Positions 1 to 8,854 of a stretch of 37,757 nt of DNA are shown here, one piece after another; position 1 is the first letter of the stretch; each line of letters begins with the position of its first letter. Source of the DNA: JACCXG01 sp963785755 (GTDB lineage: Bacteria > Acidobacteriota > Vicinamibacteria > Vicinamibacterales > 2-12-FULL-66-21); contig CAWAXG010000052.1 of assembly GCA_963785755.1 (NCBI GenBank), positions 1 to 37,757 on the forward strand. The letters run 5' to 3'. The notes beneath the pieces were generated by a model. It was not told the origin of the DNA. It was given only the letters and a program-made list of their open reading frames with translations, and did no database searches. A program made the translations under genes and the position numbers.

Positions 1-650
1 GCGAGGCCGCTCAAGAAGGGCTCGTGGGCGCGTGGTGTATTCGGTGGCAGGTAGCGATCACAGTTCGGAGTTGCAATCGATTCCCTCACGATCGTGAAGG
101 TACCGTCGAGCTTCACTTTCAGGACAGCGCCCGGAGTAATTGCGTAGAGCGAATCGTCTGGGCCGGACGCCAGTCCTTTGATCCCGCCGAGCTCCTGGGC
201 GCGCGCTTTCAACGCGGGCGCGATAAGTGCGAGCTTGCCGTCGGGCGAAAGACGGCCGATTTGCAGTCCACCCGGAATCATGAGGTCATCATTGGTGACG
301 TAATAGAGATTGCCGTCGCGGTGGATGACGAGGGGCGAACCACCATCGGAAATCAACGCGAGTTCCGAGCCAGGAGGATTTCGATGCTTGAACCAGCGCG
401 GCCAGTGCTCGGACTGTTGAAAATCCATCCGTGTAAATTTTCTGGCGGCGTCCACGGCCAGAAAGTGTCCGGCTTCTCTCAGGACCACTGCGACCTTTCC
501 GTCGGGAGTGAATTTCAACAGGCCGCGGTTGATATCGCCGACGAAGACGTTGCCTTGTGGATCGACCACGATACCTGAGCCAGGATGCGCAAGTACACTG
601 GATGAGAGAAGAGCCCAAAGGCCGATGACTAACGGGCGTTTGATCTGCAT
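1..650 (-). CDS. Exported SMP-30/NHL-like beta-propeller protein (3' part cut by window edge)
   Basis: An open frame runs from an ATG at 650 to the left edge without a stop, giving about 216 residues of an incomplete protein. It begins with a short hydrophobic signal peptide (MQIKRPLVIGLWALLSSSVLA) and then shows blade-like repeats such as GIVVDPQGNVFVGD, PLVIHRDGNLYYVTND and GLASGPDDSLYAITPGAVLKV, the spacing seen in NHL/SMP-30 type propellers. The start is supported by GGGAGGAT a few bases upstream. The protein is probably periplasmic or secreted. The substrate cannot be told, because the metal-site residues of true SMP-30 lactonases cannot be verified in the visible part; it could equally be a structural sugar- or peptide-binding propeller. 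Confidence 0.6.
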   Translation of the reverse strand, partial: MQIKRPLVIGLWALLSSSVLAHPGSGIVVDPQGNVFVGDINRGLLKFTPDGKVAVVLREAGHFLAVDAARKFTRMDFQQSEHWPRWFKHRNPPGSELALISDGGSPLVIHRDGNLYYVTNDDLMIPGGLQIGRLSPDGKLALIAPALKARAQELGGIKGLASGPDDSLYAITPGAVLKVKLDGTFTIVRESIATPNCDRYLPPNTPRAHEPFLSGL

Positions 651-935
651 TCTGATCCTCCCGTCGCTCAGTAGCGTTCCACTCGATTACATCACGATGA
701 TGGCGAACCTTCGTGCTCGATGTTGCCGTGGGGTGACCCAGATTTTCACCAGTTCGAACCCATTGTTAAGCTGGCTGCGGCAACTTGAGGCGCTCAGGCG
801 TGCGGCATAGGTGTAAGGAGCCCAGAGCCTGCGATACTGCCCGAAGGCCCCCCCCTCAACACTGCGGCGTCCTTAGACGCGTGGCTGCCAGTTGGTGGCC
901 GGCTGTTCTCGCAGCCACCCCGCAGCCGAGCGCTG

Positions 936-1739
936 TCACCGGATCGCAGGCGTTTGAGATCCAAACCTGACCGTACCAGCGAGAGCGACTGCTCCGTAAA
1001 CGACACACAGCGTCCACCAGAACACAAGGGAGGAGCCGTCCGCACCTCTGAGCGCCATCGTGATGTTGACCGACAGGTGACCGACCATCGTGGCAAGTAC
1101 AGAGTCGCGGCCCTCCGTGAACACAAGACCCAGGAAGACTCCTGTGAAGGCCACGGGAAGAAGAAACAGTAGCGGTGGCACCAACTGCTGCGGCATGCCT
1201 GGGAAGAAGAACGAGGAGACGTGCCACAGACTCCAGAGACTGGCGGCTGCCCAGACGGCTGGCAACCTCCCGTACCGCATACGAAGACGTGGCAGGAGGA
1301 ACCCGCGCCAGCCGAGTTCTTCGCCGACTGCTCCGGTGAGGCACTGCATGGCGACGACAAAGGGGACAGCCATGAGCGGTATGAAGGGCGCCCCCTCTCC
1401 GGCAGCCCGCGCGACGAACACAGCCGTCGCCGTTGCAGTTGCAGGCACAGCGGCGGCGATCGCAAGCCATCGGACCCCATCGCGTGGATAGCGCAGGCGT
1501 CCGAGCGCGTCCCGGATGCCCGTTGGACCATCAGTCCATCGTGTCAGGAGCAGTGCGACGATAGTCGGCGACCACACTGTGGGCAGTAACCATGCAAACA
1601 GGGCCCAGACCTCGCCCTCGGCCGCCTGGTCTCGCAAGAGGAAATACAGAGCCCATGGAACCGAATTGACAGCGGCAAGGAATAGAAGAACCTGTCCCAT
1701 CGGTCCCAGCTCCGAGCGCGTCGTGATGCCGGCCCTCAT
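936..1739 (-). CDS. CPBP family intramembrane glutamic endopeptidase (Abi/CAAX-like)
   Basis: 267-residue polytopic membrane protein with about seven hydrophobic segments. The family motifs are visible: EELGWRGFLLPRL (EExxxR, motif 1), SLWSLWHVSSFFF (FxxxH-type motif 2) and GHLSVNITMAL (HxxxN-like motif 3), which hold the glutamate and histidines of the intramembrane active site. Family members process prenylated proteins or bacteriocin-type peptides; the substrate here is unknown. The frame is open to a GTG at 1817 that overlaps the stop of the hydrolase gene upstream, but the 26 extra residues are polar and atypical. The ATG at 1739 has a good ribosome site (GAGAGGCGGA, 1 base before the ATG) and is preferred. 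It probably forms an operon with the upstream hydrolase. Confidence 0.85.
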   Translation of the reverse strand: MRAGITTRSELGPMGQVLLFLAAVNSVPWALYFLLRDQAAEGEVWALFAWLLPTVWSPTIVALLLTRWTDGPTGIRDALGRLRYPRDGVRWLAIAAAVPATATATAVFVARAAGEGAPFIPLMAVPFVVAMQCLTGAVGEELGWRGFLLPRLRMRYGRLPAVWAAASLWSLWHVSSFFFPGMPQQLVPPLLFLLPVAFTGVFLGLVFTEGRDSVLATMVGHLSVNITMALRGADGSSLVFWWTLCVVYGAVALAGTVRFGSQTPAIR

Positions 1740-1813
1740 TTCCGCCTCTCTTGGCGACGATCGGTCTGACCTTGGATCGCGCACACCCTGCGAGGAACGA
1801 GTGCTGAACGGCT

Positions 1814-2857
1814 TCACCGTCGCGCTGCCGCGATGACATCACGGATTGCAGCGACTACGAGATCAGGCTCATCGAGCGGAATGTGATGGCCGCTACGCAT
1901 GGCCACGACTTGCTTGCCTATACGCGACAGCGCGATCAATGCGGCCTGATCTCGCTTGTGCTCCTCTTCTCCCTTCTGACCCGCCGAACTCGAATCTTCT
2001 GGAAGGCCTCGCGACAGGACGACTAGCGGGAGATCGCCCAGCACATGCGCCGTACTGGTCCGCTGGGCGCGCAGCATTCCAAGTTCCTCAGCTTCGACGG
2101 GATTGTCGTTCGAGATGTGCATCTTCACCTGCGCGTACGACGATGTGCGCATGCGCTGCGCATCGGCTGGCAGCTTGTTGCGAGGCGGATCGTTTGCGTG
2201 AGCACTGAGCTGAGGCACCTGATCCTTAATCATTGTCACGAACCGTTCGGGAATATCGCTGTAGCGGAGCGGGTCCGACGTCTTCACCCCAGGGATCGGT
2301 TTCCCGGTCGCGAGGTCGGACGAACGGACCAATCCTTTGTCCGGCGTCTTGCGCCATGGATTGTCGGCTGCCGCGTCGACCAGCACTACGCTCGCGACAT
2401 CCGCGGGATACCTCGATTGGTACAAGCGCACCAACAGACCTCCAAATGAGTGTGCGACAAGCATGTACGGAGGCCTCTCGCCAGCCTTGTCGAGCAGCGT
2501 GTGCAACTCATAGACGATTTGGTGCATGGTCCGCGGCCGCGGACCAAGCTCACTCCACCCGGATCCGGCGCGGTCATACGAGCACACGCGCGCAAAGCGA
2601 GCGACCCCTGGCTGGACCAGACTCCAGTCCACCGAAAAATCGCCGGCGCCGGCCTCCAGGATGACAATTGGCTGTGAGGTGCGTGCCTTCCCCGCGCAGT
2701 TCAGATGCAGCCGCCACCCGCCGACATCAACGAGCCGGCCCGGTGGAGGAAGCGGTGGTGAAGTCGTGGCGTCCTGCGCTCGTGGCGCAGTTGAGCTGCT
2801 GAGAAGCAAAAGTACCGTCAGCGCGAGCGAGCAACATCGGCTGCATTCGCTTTGCAT
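1814..2857 (-). CDS. Exported alpha/beta hydrolase
   Basis: 347-residue protein with an N-terminal signal peptide (hydrophobic run ALTVLLLLSSSTAP, then AQD). The alpha/beta hydrolase fold is indicated by the oxyanion strand VILEAGAG, the SYDRAGSGWS segment, the nucleophile elbow VAHSFGGLLVR (Ser about residue 137), VVLVDAAADNPW with a candidate acid, and MRSGHHIPLDEPD with the catalytic His near the C-terminus. Families with this arrangement are carboxylesterases or prolyl-peptidase-like hydrolases; the substrate is not inferable. The ATG at 2857 has GGGAGGG close upstream. The stop overlaps a possible GTG start of the CPBP gene by four bases, suggesting co-transcription. Confidence 0.88.
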   Translation of the reverse strand: MQSECSRCCSLALTVLLLLSSSTAPRAQDATTSPPLPPPGRLVDVGGWRLHLNCAGKARTSQPIVILEAGAGDFSVDWSLVQPGVARFARVCSYDRAGSGWSELGPRPRTMHQIVYELHTLLDKAGERPPYMLVAHSFGGLLVRLYQSRYPADVASVVLVDAAADNPWRKTPDKGLVRSSDLATGKPIPGVKTSDPLRYSDIPERFVTMIKDQVPQLSAHANDPPRNKLPADAQRMRTSSYAQVKMHISNDNPVEAEELGMLRAQRTSTAHVLGDLPLVVLSRGLPEDSSSAGQKGEEEHKRDQAALIALSRIGKQVVAMRSGHHIPLDEPDLVVAAIRDVIAAARR

Positions 2858-3337
2858 CTACCCTCCCTACCAAACGCTGGCGCGGTCTGGCCCAATAGTA
2901 ACAATGGCGCCTGTGAACCTGCTCTCCATGGGGGCGCTCGCATGCTAGCTGCCCGTGCGCTAGTCTTCTCGCGGCGACCCCCTTTGAGCATTCTGCCCCG
3001 CGTGACTGTGGTCGCGGGGACCAAGGCGAGTTGGAGAGCCTGCACTCAATGGGTAAGCCTGCGCGACGGCGTGCGCAGACGCCAGCAGACCGAGTCCTCA
3101 GGCGGTTCGATATCCCGTTTGGGTTCGAGTGAGAGGGGTCTGTAAACCGCTGGTTGGAAACGATCGAGGAACAGTGAGCCGCATTTTCGCGAGTTGGAAC
3201 CAGCTGGACCGATGGCTGCGGCAGGTGAATGCGTTGTGACGGGCAGCGTGAAGTTCGCAGGGAGTCACCCGCATAACGGCATCAGCAGTCGAAGAATGAG
3301 CGGGCGACCGGGACCTCATCGCCACTCCGGCTGGCAG
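2858..3337. other. Gene-free 480-bp interval with one GC-rich hairpin
   Basis: No convincing coding frame is visible on either strand; the short open frames have arginine/serine-rich compositions typical of chance frames. The interval holds a 7-bp inverted repeat (CCCCGCG at 2996-3002 and CGCGGGG at 3013-3019) with a 10-base loop and no T-run, so it is not a typical intrinsic terminator. As both neighbours read leftward, the interval should carry the promoter of the hydrolase at 2857; I could not pick out a convincing -35/-10 pair. Confidence 0.5.
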
Positions 3338-4565
3338 TCATTCGCGGCCGCCCCGCTCGGCGAGCAGCCGCATCGCCGCTTGTGAGACATAGGACTGGTC
3401 GTGGAACTGGCGGCCCCAGCCGAGCGGCGTCACGTTGCGATACTCGTGAACCGACGGATCGCGCGCGAAAGCCAGTCCTTTGCGAATCGAAGCACGACGG
3501 TTGGGATCGGCGCCGCGATCGAGCAGCAATTCAGCCAGCGGTTCGGAGCTGCGTCCTGCATTGTAGGTGACCACGACGTTGAACAGCGGTGTGTGGCCGC
3601 CGAATTCGTCACCGTTCACGATTGCGGGAACGTCAACGTCCATTCCTCGGTCGAGCAGCCATTGCGCGACCGCCAGATCCTCGTAGTCGACCGCCATATG
3701 CAGGAGCGTCGCGCCGTCGAGCGGCGCGCCATGCAGAGCCAGCGCATGATCGGCGTGACAGCCGAGATCGGGCGGATAGATCTCCTCGTGCGAGAACCTC
3801 CGCGTGAGCAGGCCCGGATCCCGTTCGAGATGACGGGCGAGCAGGTCGAGGCGGCCACGGTGAACGGCCATCGGCGAGGTGTCGGGCAGCGTCGTTCCAT
3901 GGCGATCGATCGAGTCGAGGATCCGGTGCTTGCCATCGGGATTGCGCGCATAGGTCTCGAGGGCGAGCGCGACGCTCGGGCGCCAGTCCTCGATGTCCGT
4001 GCCCACCTCCATCATGAACGCGAAGTCCTCGCCATTCAGTATTTCGACCGCGCCGCCGACCGCGTCCCGCGGCACTTGGGCACCGAGTTGACCGAGCAGT
4101 CGCAGCATGTCGAGCCACTTGCGCAAGTCGGGGCTGAGCTCTCGTTTCGCTCACGCCGCGCGCGCCGCGTGCCTGGAGCATCCCGATGACGCGATGCAGG
4201 CCCAGTTCGGCGGCATGGGCGACGACCGGCATCCAGCCGCTCGCGGCGTCCTTCCACGCATCACGCGTCAGGTGCGGATGTCGCGCGAGCAGATCGCGCA
4301 GTGCCTCGACGTCGTCATGAGCAGTGGCGTCAAGCACCTCGCAGACGAACACGAGCTCGGGCCAGCTCGCTGCGTGATAGCTGCGAGCCAGCACCAACTG
4401 CGCGTCGGCAAGCGTGGCGTCGGCGAGATCGAATCCTGGCGAATGATGTGCACGGAAGTCATCGATCGCTGCGGGATCCCCATTGCGAAGCGCGCGCAGG
4501 AGATCCTTGGCCTGGTGGCGGAGCTGATCGAGATTCGGACGGGACGGGAACTGACGGACGGGCAT
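3338..4565 (-). CDS. Ankyrin-repeat protein, one frameshift
   Basis: The start at ATG 4565 is fixed by AGAGGAGG seven bases upstream. The N-terminal part (PSRPNLDQLRHQAKDLLRAL, then DAQLVLARSYHAASWPELV) reads to about 4150; the rest continues in another frame from about 4140 (LRKWLDMLRLLGQLGAQ) to the stop at 3338. The total of 1,228 bases is one more than a multiple of three, consistent with a one-base insertion between 4130 and 4170. The second part has ankyrin consensus pieces such as DGATLLHMAVDYEDLAVAQWLLDRGMDVD and LAELLLDRGADPNRR. Organisation and ends match the intact paralogue at 35344-36588 (RPNL...QA.DL at the N-terminus, LL.ERGG.E at the C-terminus). No signal peptide is seen, so it is probably cytoplasmic; such proteins mediate protein-protein contacts, partner unknown. 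Confidence 0.8.
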
Positions 4566-5009
4566 GTCGAGCCTCCTCTGGATGCCCGTGGTCCGCATGC
4601 GCCGGGCGAAGGAGGTTCGAATCGAACGCTCGCGACGGTAGCTGGCTCAGGTGGACTCGGTCCTGCCCGCGGACGGGAGGCGTCCTGCACGCCTGGTCAC
4701 GACCATAGCACTGCGGCAGACGGCTGGCAATCGCATTTGGAGCGTCTCGCTCAGGCGACCCGCACGCGCCTGCGGATCGTCATCGAGCCACACGCTGCGC
4801 ACTGACTCGCCACGCCCGGCCGTGGACCTCGCGGTTCGATTCCGTTCCGCGGATACGCCTTGAACCATCGTTAAGTCGCTGATGAGAGGACCGTGGGAGA
4901 TGGTGAGCCAGACGGGAATCGAACCCGAAGCCAGGCCGCGACGTGTTGCGGAAGCCCCTTCCGCGTCACTCACTGCGGGCTCTCCGTACCAGACGAGATG
5001 TCCGCCGCC
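4566..5009. other. Gene-free interval of 444 bp containing a tRNA-like relic
   Basis: No credible coding frame. It separates the ankyrin gene start from the acyl-CoA dehydrogenase stop, both on the minus strand. The only structured part I recognise is the tRNA-like sequence at 4901-4982, listed separately. Confidence 0.45.
4901..4982 (-). other. tRNA-like sequence, degenerate or atypical
   Basis: On the minus strand the 3' end reads like a tRNA: a T-arm CGGG-TTCGATT-CCCG, then CTGGCTC, A and an encoded CCA. The 5' piece GAGCCCG pairs with CTGGCTC in 6 of 7 positions. Between them is a hairpin GCGGA/TCCGC around AGGGGCT, in the place of an anticodon arm, but it lacks the invariant T at position 33 (G instead), and no D-arm with GG is recognisable. 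The spacing would give a long variable region of about 20 bases. It is most simply a decayed tRNA gene or the tRNA end of an old integration site; an unusual long-variable-arm tRNA is the less likely alternative. Confidence 0.35.
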
Positions 5010-6224
5010 TCAGGTCGAAGGCGCAACCTTGTTCAGCTCGATCCTGGCGATCGCCTCGAGGTGCACTTCGTCCGGGCCGTCGGCGAGGCGTAGTGTCCGC
5101 GCATGCGCCCAGGCTTGCGCGAGAAAGAAATCGTCACTCACGCCGCCGCCGCCGTGCGCCTGAATCGCCCGATCGAGCACGGCCAGGGCCATGCGCGGCG
5201 CCACGACCTTGATTTGCGCGATCTCCGACCGCGCCGCTTTGCTGCCGGCGCTGTCCATCAGCTCTGCCGCGCGTAATGTCAACAGTCGCGCCTGATCGAT
5301 CTCGATGCGTGAGATCGCGATATCGGCGCGGATCGTTCCCTGTTCCGCCAGCGGCCGGCCGAAGGCCACGCGCGACTTCACGCGCCGGATCATCTGCTCG
5401 AGCGCCCGTTCGGCGACGCCAATCAACCGCATGCAGTGATGAATGCGCCCGGGTCCGAGGCGTCCCTGCGCGATCTCGAAGCCGCGCCCCTCGCCCAGCA
5501 GCATGTTCGACACCGGCACGCGCACGTCCTTGAACTCGATCTCCGCATGTCCGTGCGGGGCATCGTCATATCCAAAGACCGGCAGCATCCGCTTGATCGC
5601 GACGCCGGCCGTCTCGAGCGGGACGAGGATCATCGATTGACGCTGGTGTCTCGGGGCGTCCGCGTTGCTCTGACCCATGAAGATGGCGATCCGGCAGCGG
5701 GGATCACCGGCGCCCGAGATCCACCATTTGCGTCCGTTGATGACGTAGTGATTGCCGTCCCGCAGAATCTGCGATCGAATGTTGGTGGCGTCCGACGATG
5801 CCACGTCCGGTTCGGTCATGGCAAAGCAGGACCGAATCTCGCCGGCGAGCAGCGGCTCGAGCCACTGGCGCTTCTGCTCCGGCGTGCCGTAGCGCACCAG
5901 CACTTCCATGTTGCCGGTGTCGGGGGCAGAGCAATTGAAGATCTCCGGAGCAAAGGCCGGAGAGCGCCCCATGATCTCGCACAGGGGCGCGTAATCTCTG
6001 TTGGTCAGCGCCGCGCCGTAGTCGCTTGCCGGCAGGAAGAGATTCCACAACCCTGCGGCACGCGCCTTTTGTTTGAGCTCCTCGACAATCGGCGCCGGCT
6101 GCCACCGATCGCCTTCGGCGATCTGCGATCGGAACGTGGCCTCGTTCGGATAGACGTGCTCGTCCATGAACGTCAACAGCCGGACGGTGAGGCTTTGCGT
6201 TGCCGGCGGTTCGTCGTGTGGCAT
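5010..6224 (-). CDS. ACAD10/11-like acyl-CoA dehydrogenase
   Basis: 404-residue flavoprotein of the acyl-CoA dehydrogenase family. Motifs in order: NCSAPDTG (97-104), AMTEPDVASSDATN (135-148), WWISGAGDPRC (167-177), GYDDAPHGHAE (208-218), GRIHHCMR (259-266), QAHGGGGVS (355-363) and ADGPDEVHLEAI (381-392). The combination is that of the ACAD10/ACAD11 branch rather than the short- or medium-chain enzymes. In mammals these enzymes, fused to an APH-type kinase, convert 4-phosphoacyl-CoA onwards in 4-hydroxy acid catabolism. The start is ATG 6224; upstream frame is arginine-rich and overlaps the divergent gene. It is transcribed away from an operon that encodes an APH-like kinase. FAD-dependent and cytoplasmic; substrate range is inferred. 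Confidence 0.92.
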   Translation of the reverse strand: MPHDEPPATQSLTVRLLTFMDEHVYPNEATFRSQIAEGDRWQPAPIVEELKQKARAAGLWNLFLPASDYGAALTNRDYAPLCEIMGRSPAFAPEIFNCSAPDTGNMEVLVRYGTPEQKRQWLEPLLAGEIRSCFAMTEPDVASSDATNIRSQILRDGNHYVINGRKWWISGAGDPRCRIAIFMGQSNADAPRHQRQSMILVPLETAGVAIKRMLPVFGYDDAPHGHAEIEFKDVRVPVSNMLLGEGRGFEIAQGRLGPGRIHHCMRLIGVAERALEQMIRRVKSRVAFGRPLAEQGTIRADIAISRIEIDQARLLTLRAAELMDSAGSKAARSEIAQIKVVAPRMALAVLDRAIQAHGGGGVSDDFFLAQAWAHARTLRLADGPDEVHLEAIARIELNKVAPST

Positions 6225-6260
6225 GTGCGCGCTCCGCGCGCATGATACTGTAGCCGCGCC
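6225..6260. promoter_or_regulatory. Divergent promoter region, 36 bp
   Basis: Only 36 bases lie between the start codons of the divergent dehydrogenase (6224) and the hydratase/dehydrogenase gene (6261). The single AT-rich spot, CATGATACTG at 6241-6250, can be read as a -10 element on both strands: GATACT or TACTGT on plus, TATCAT on minus. No good -35 element is visible on either side, so this is a weak prediction; transcripts in the plus direction would have almost no leader. Confidence 0.35.
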
Positions 6261-8384
6261 ATGTCGCTGGTACAGGTCCAGCTCAGAGACCGCGTGGCGA
6301 TCGTGACGATCGACAACCCACCCGTCAACGCGCTCGGTCCCGGTGTGCCCGAAGGCATCAGCGACGCCGTCGCCCGTGCCGATGCCGACCCTGCCGCCGA
6401 CGCCATCGTTCTCATCGGCGCTGGCAGCACGTTCATTGCCGGCGCCGACATCAACGTTTTCAAGACTCTGCGAACGCGCCATGAATCACTCGAGCGCTCC
6501 GCGGCATTTCACCAGCGGCTGAAAGACATCGAGGATGTGGCGAAGCCACTCGTGGCGGCCATTCACGGGCACGCCCTGGGCGGCGGCCTGGAATTCGCCA
6601 TGGCCTGTCACTACCGCGTGGCCGTTGCGAGTGCCAAGGTCGGTCAGCCCGAGGTGACGCTCGGCATCATCCCTGGCGCGGGTGGAACACAGAGGCTGCC
6701 GCGGCTCAGTGTCCTCGCTACGGCGCTCGAGCTGTGTACGGAAGGACAATTCGTCGCGGCACCACGCGCATGCGCCGAGGGCATCATCGACGAGATCGTG
6801 ACCGGCGACCTGCTCGACGGCGCGGTGGCATTTGCGCTGGCGCGGGCGAGGGCAGGTGAGGTGCGCAAAACCCGCGATCTGAGCCCGCGGGTGGCCGGCC
6901 GCGACGAGGGGATCGCGGCCTGTCAGGCCGCGCGCGCGACACTCTCGAGGACGGCGCGCGGTGCGCGCGCGCCGCTGGCGTGCGTCGATGCGATCGAATC
7001 GGCCGTCACGATGGACTTCGAGGCGGGTTCCGCGCGCGAGCGTGAACTGTTCGCCGACTGCGTGCTGTCGACCGAGTCGCGCGCGATGGTCCACCTGTTC
7101 TTTGCCGAGCGCGACGCGGCCAAGGTCCCCGGCGTCGCCCGTGACACGCCGGCGCAGGCCGTGACCCGCGCGGCCGTGGTCGGCGCCGGAACGATGGGCG
7201 GCGGCATCGCGATGTCGTATGCGAACGCCGGGATTCCCGTCCTGCTCAAAGAGGTCGATGGCGCGGCGCTCGATCGCGGTCTGGCGACGATTCGCAGGAA
7301 CTACGAATCGACGGTGGCGAAGGGCCGCATGACGCAGGATGCGCTGGAACGGACGATGGCCCTGATCACGCCTACCACGACCTACGACGGCTTCGACCGC
7401 GTCGACATCGTCGTCGAGGCGGTCTTCGAGAGCATGGACCTGAAGAAGAAGACGTTCGCCGAGCTCGCACGCGCGACGCGCAGCGACGCGGTCCTCGCGT
7501 CGAATACGTCGACGCTGGATATCGACCAGCTCGGCACGGCGAGCGGACGGCCAGCGCAGGTCATCGGCCACCACTTCTTCAGTCCCGCGAATGTGATGAA
7601 GCTGATGGAGATCGTCCGCGGGAGAGAGACCAGCGCGGAGGCGATCGCCACGTCGCTGACGCTCAGTCGCCGACTGAAGAAGATCGGAGTGGTCGTCGGG
7701 AACTGCTTCGGGTTCGTCGCCAACCGCATGCTCGCGTACTACATGCGCGAGGCCTGCCTGCTGCTCGAAGAGGGGGCAAGCGTGTCGCAGATCGACGGCG
7801 CCCTGACCGGCTTCGGCATGCCGGTCGGCCCCTTCGGGATGCAGGACATCGCCGGCATCGACGTCGGCTGGCGGATTCGGCAGCACTTGAAAGCGATGGG
7901 ACAAAGCCGGGCCGAAGGTCCGCAGTCGGAGGTCCCCGACCGGTTGTACGAGATGGGCCGCTACGGCCAGAAGACCGGCGCCGGGTGGTATCGCTACGAG
8001 CCGGGCAGCCGGACCCGCATTCCGGACCCGGTGGTCGAGGAGGTGGCGGCGGCGGAGGCCGCGAAACGGGGCCTCACACGTCACGGCATCAGCGATGACG
8101 AGATCATCGCGCGGATAACCTCGGCGCTGATCAACGAAGGCGCCCGCGTGCTCGAGGATGGCTATGCGATTCGCGCCGGCGATATCGACGTCATCTACTG
8201 CTATGGCTTCGGGTTCCCGCGTCACCGCGGCGGTCCGATGTTTTTCGCGGACACCATTGGACTGTCCACCGTGCTCGAACGCATCAGGAGCTATCGCGAA
8301 CGATTCGGCGATTACTGGAAGCCGGCTCCGCTGCTGGAACGGCTGGTCGCGGAAGGCCGCGGCTTTCACTCCTCCGGCTCATGA
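6261..8384 (+). CDS. Bifunctional enoyl-CoA hydratase/3-hydroxyacyl-CoA dehydrogenase (multifunctional beta-oxidation enzyme)
   Basis: 707 residues, the length of peroxisomal MFE1/FadB-type proteins. The N-terminal crotonase domain (about 1-190) has NPPVNALG, GAGSTFIAGAD and HALGGGLEF...GQPEV; both catalytic glutamates are present (about E111 and E131), followed by PGAGGTQRLPR. The dehydrogenase domain starts with the NAD-binding GAGTMGGGIA (308-316), has ASNTSTLDI and IGHHFFSPANVMKLME with the His/Glu pair (about H438, E450), and ends with the C-terminal subdomains (FGMPVGPFGMQDIAGID; YGFGFPRHRGGPMFF). It hydrates trans-2-enoyl-CoA and oxidises 3-hydroxyacyl-CoA with NAD. There is no clear ribosome site before ATG 6261. 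The TGA overlaps the next ATG (ATGA). Confidence 0.95.
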   Translation: MSLVQVQLRDRVAIVTIDNPPVNALGPGVPEGISDAVARADADPAADAIVLIGAGSTFIAGADINVFKTLRTRHESLERSAAFHQRLKDIEDVAKPLVAAIHGHALGGGLEFAMACHYRVAVASAKVGQPEVTLGIIPGAGGTQRLPRLSVLATALELCTEGQFVAAPRACAEGIIDEIVTGDLLDGAVAFALARARAGEVRKTRDLSPRVAGRDEGIAACQAARATLSRTARGARAPLACVDAIESAVTMDFEAGSARERELFADCVLSTESRAMVHLFFAERDAAKVPGVARDTPAQAVTRAAVVGAGTMGGGIAMSYANAGIPVLLKEVDGAALDRGLATIRRNYESTVAKGRMTQDALERTMALITPTTTYDGFDRVDIVVEAVFESMDLKKKTFAELARATRSDAVLASNTSTLDIDQLGTASGRPAQVIGHHFFSPANVMKLMEIVRGRETSAEAIATSLTLSRRLKKIGVVVGNCFGFVANRMLAYYMREACLLLEEGASVSQIDGALTGFGMPVGPFGMQDIAGIDVGWRIRQHLKAMGQSRAEGPQSEVPDRLYEMGRYGQKTGAGWYRYEPGSRTRIPDPVVEEVAAAEAAKRGLTRHGISDDEIIARITSALINEGARVLEDGYAIRAGDIDVIYCYGFGFPRHRGGPMFFADTIGLSTVLERIRSYRERFGDYWKPAPLLERLVAEGRGFHSSGS

Positions 8385-8854
8385 TCGACATCGCCGACGT
8401 CTCGCAGCTGCGCGCGCATCTCGGACGCGAGCTCACGGCGAGCGACTGGCTCACTGTCACGCAGGAACGGATCGCCGTGTTCGCCGACGCCACCGGCGAT
8501 CATCAGTGGATTCATCTCGACGAGGAGCGCGCCGCCCGCGAATCACCGTACAAGACGACGATCGCGCACGGGTTTCTGAGCCTCTCGCTCATCAGCACCC
8601 TGGTGAGGAACGCGGTGTCGATTGCTGGTGTGAACCACGCCATCAACTACGGTCTCAATCGTGTGCGCTTCATCTCGGCGGTTCCTGCCGGCGCGCGGAT
8701 ACGCGCGCGCGTCACGCCGGCGAGCATGGAGGAGATCGACGGCGGATACGTTCAGGTACTCTGGAACGTCATCGTCGACCGTGAGGGATCGGAGAAGCCG
8801 TGTCTCGCCGCCGAATGGCTGGTCCGCTATCACGTCGGTCGAGGGCGTACATGA
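8381..8854 (+). CDS. MaoC family (R)-specific enoyl-CoA hydratase-like protein
   Basis: 157-residue single hot-dog domain. The MaoC/hydratase-2 active-site pattern is present: FADATGDHQWIHLD with the catalytic Asp and His, followed by TIAHGFLSLSLIS. The typical reaction is reversible hydration of trans-2-enoyl-CoA to (R)-3-hydroxyacyl-CoA. It overlaps the preceding gene by four bases and the following one by four (ATGA in both cases), so the three genes form one translationally coupled operon. An (R)-hydratase next to an (S)-specific hydratase/dehydrogenase would allow epimerisation of hydroxyacyl-CoA or supply of an alternative stereoisomer; that role is inference. Confidence 0.92.
   Translation: MIDIADVSQLRAHLGRELTASDWLTVTQERIAVFADATGDHQWIHLDEERAARESPYKTTIAHGFLSLSLISTLVRNAVSIAGVNHAINYGLNRVRFISAVPAGARIRARVTPASMEEIDGGYVQVLWNVIVDREGSEKPCLAAEWLVRYHVGRGRT

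Noticed and set aside
2996..3019. GC hairpin as an intrinsic terminator
   Set aside because: The loop is 10 bases and there is no T-run on either side.
6486..8369. 627-codon open frame on the minus strand
   Set aside because: Antisense to the hydratase/dehydrogenase gene; Arg/His/Asp-rich composition without motifs, a usual shadow in GC-rich DNA.
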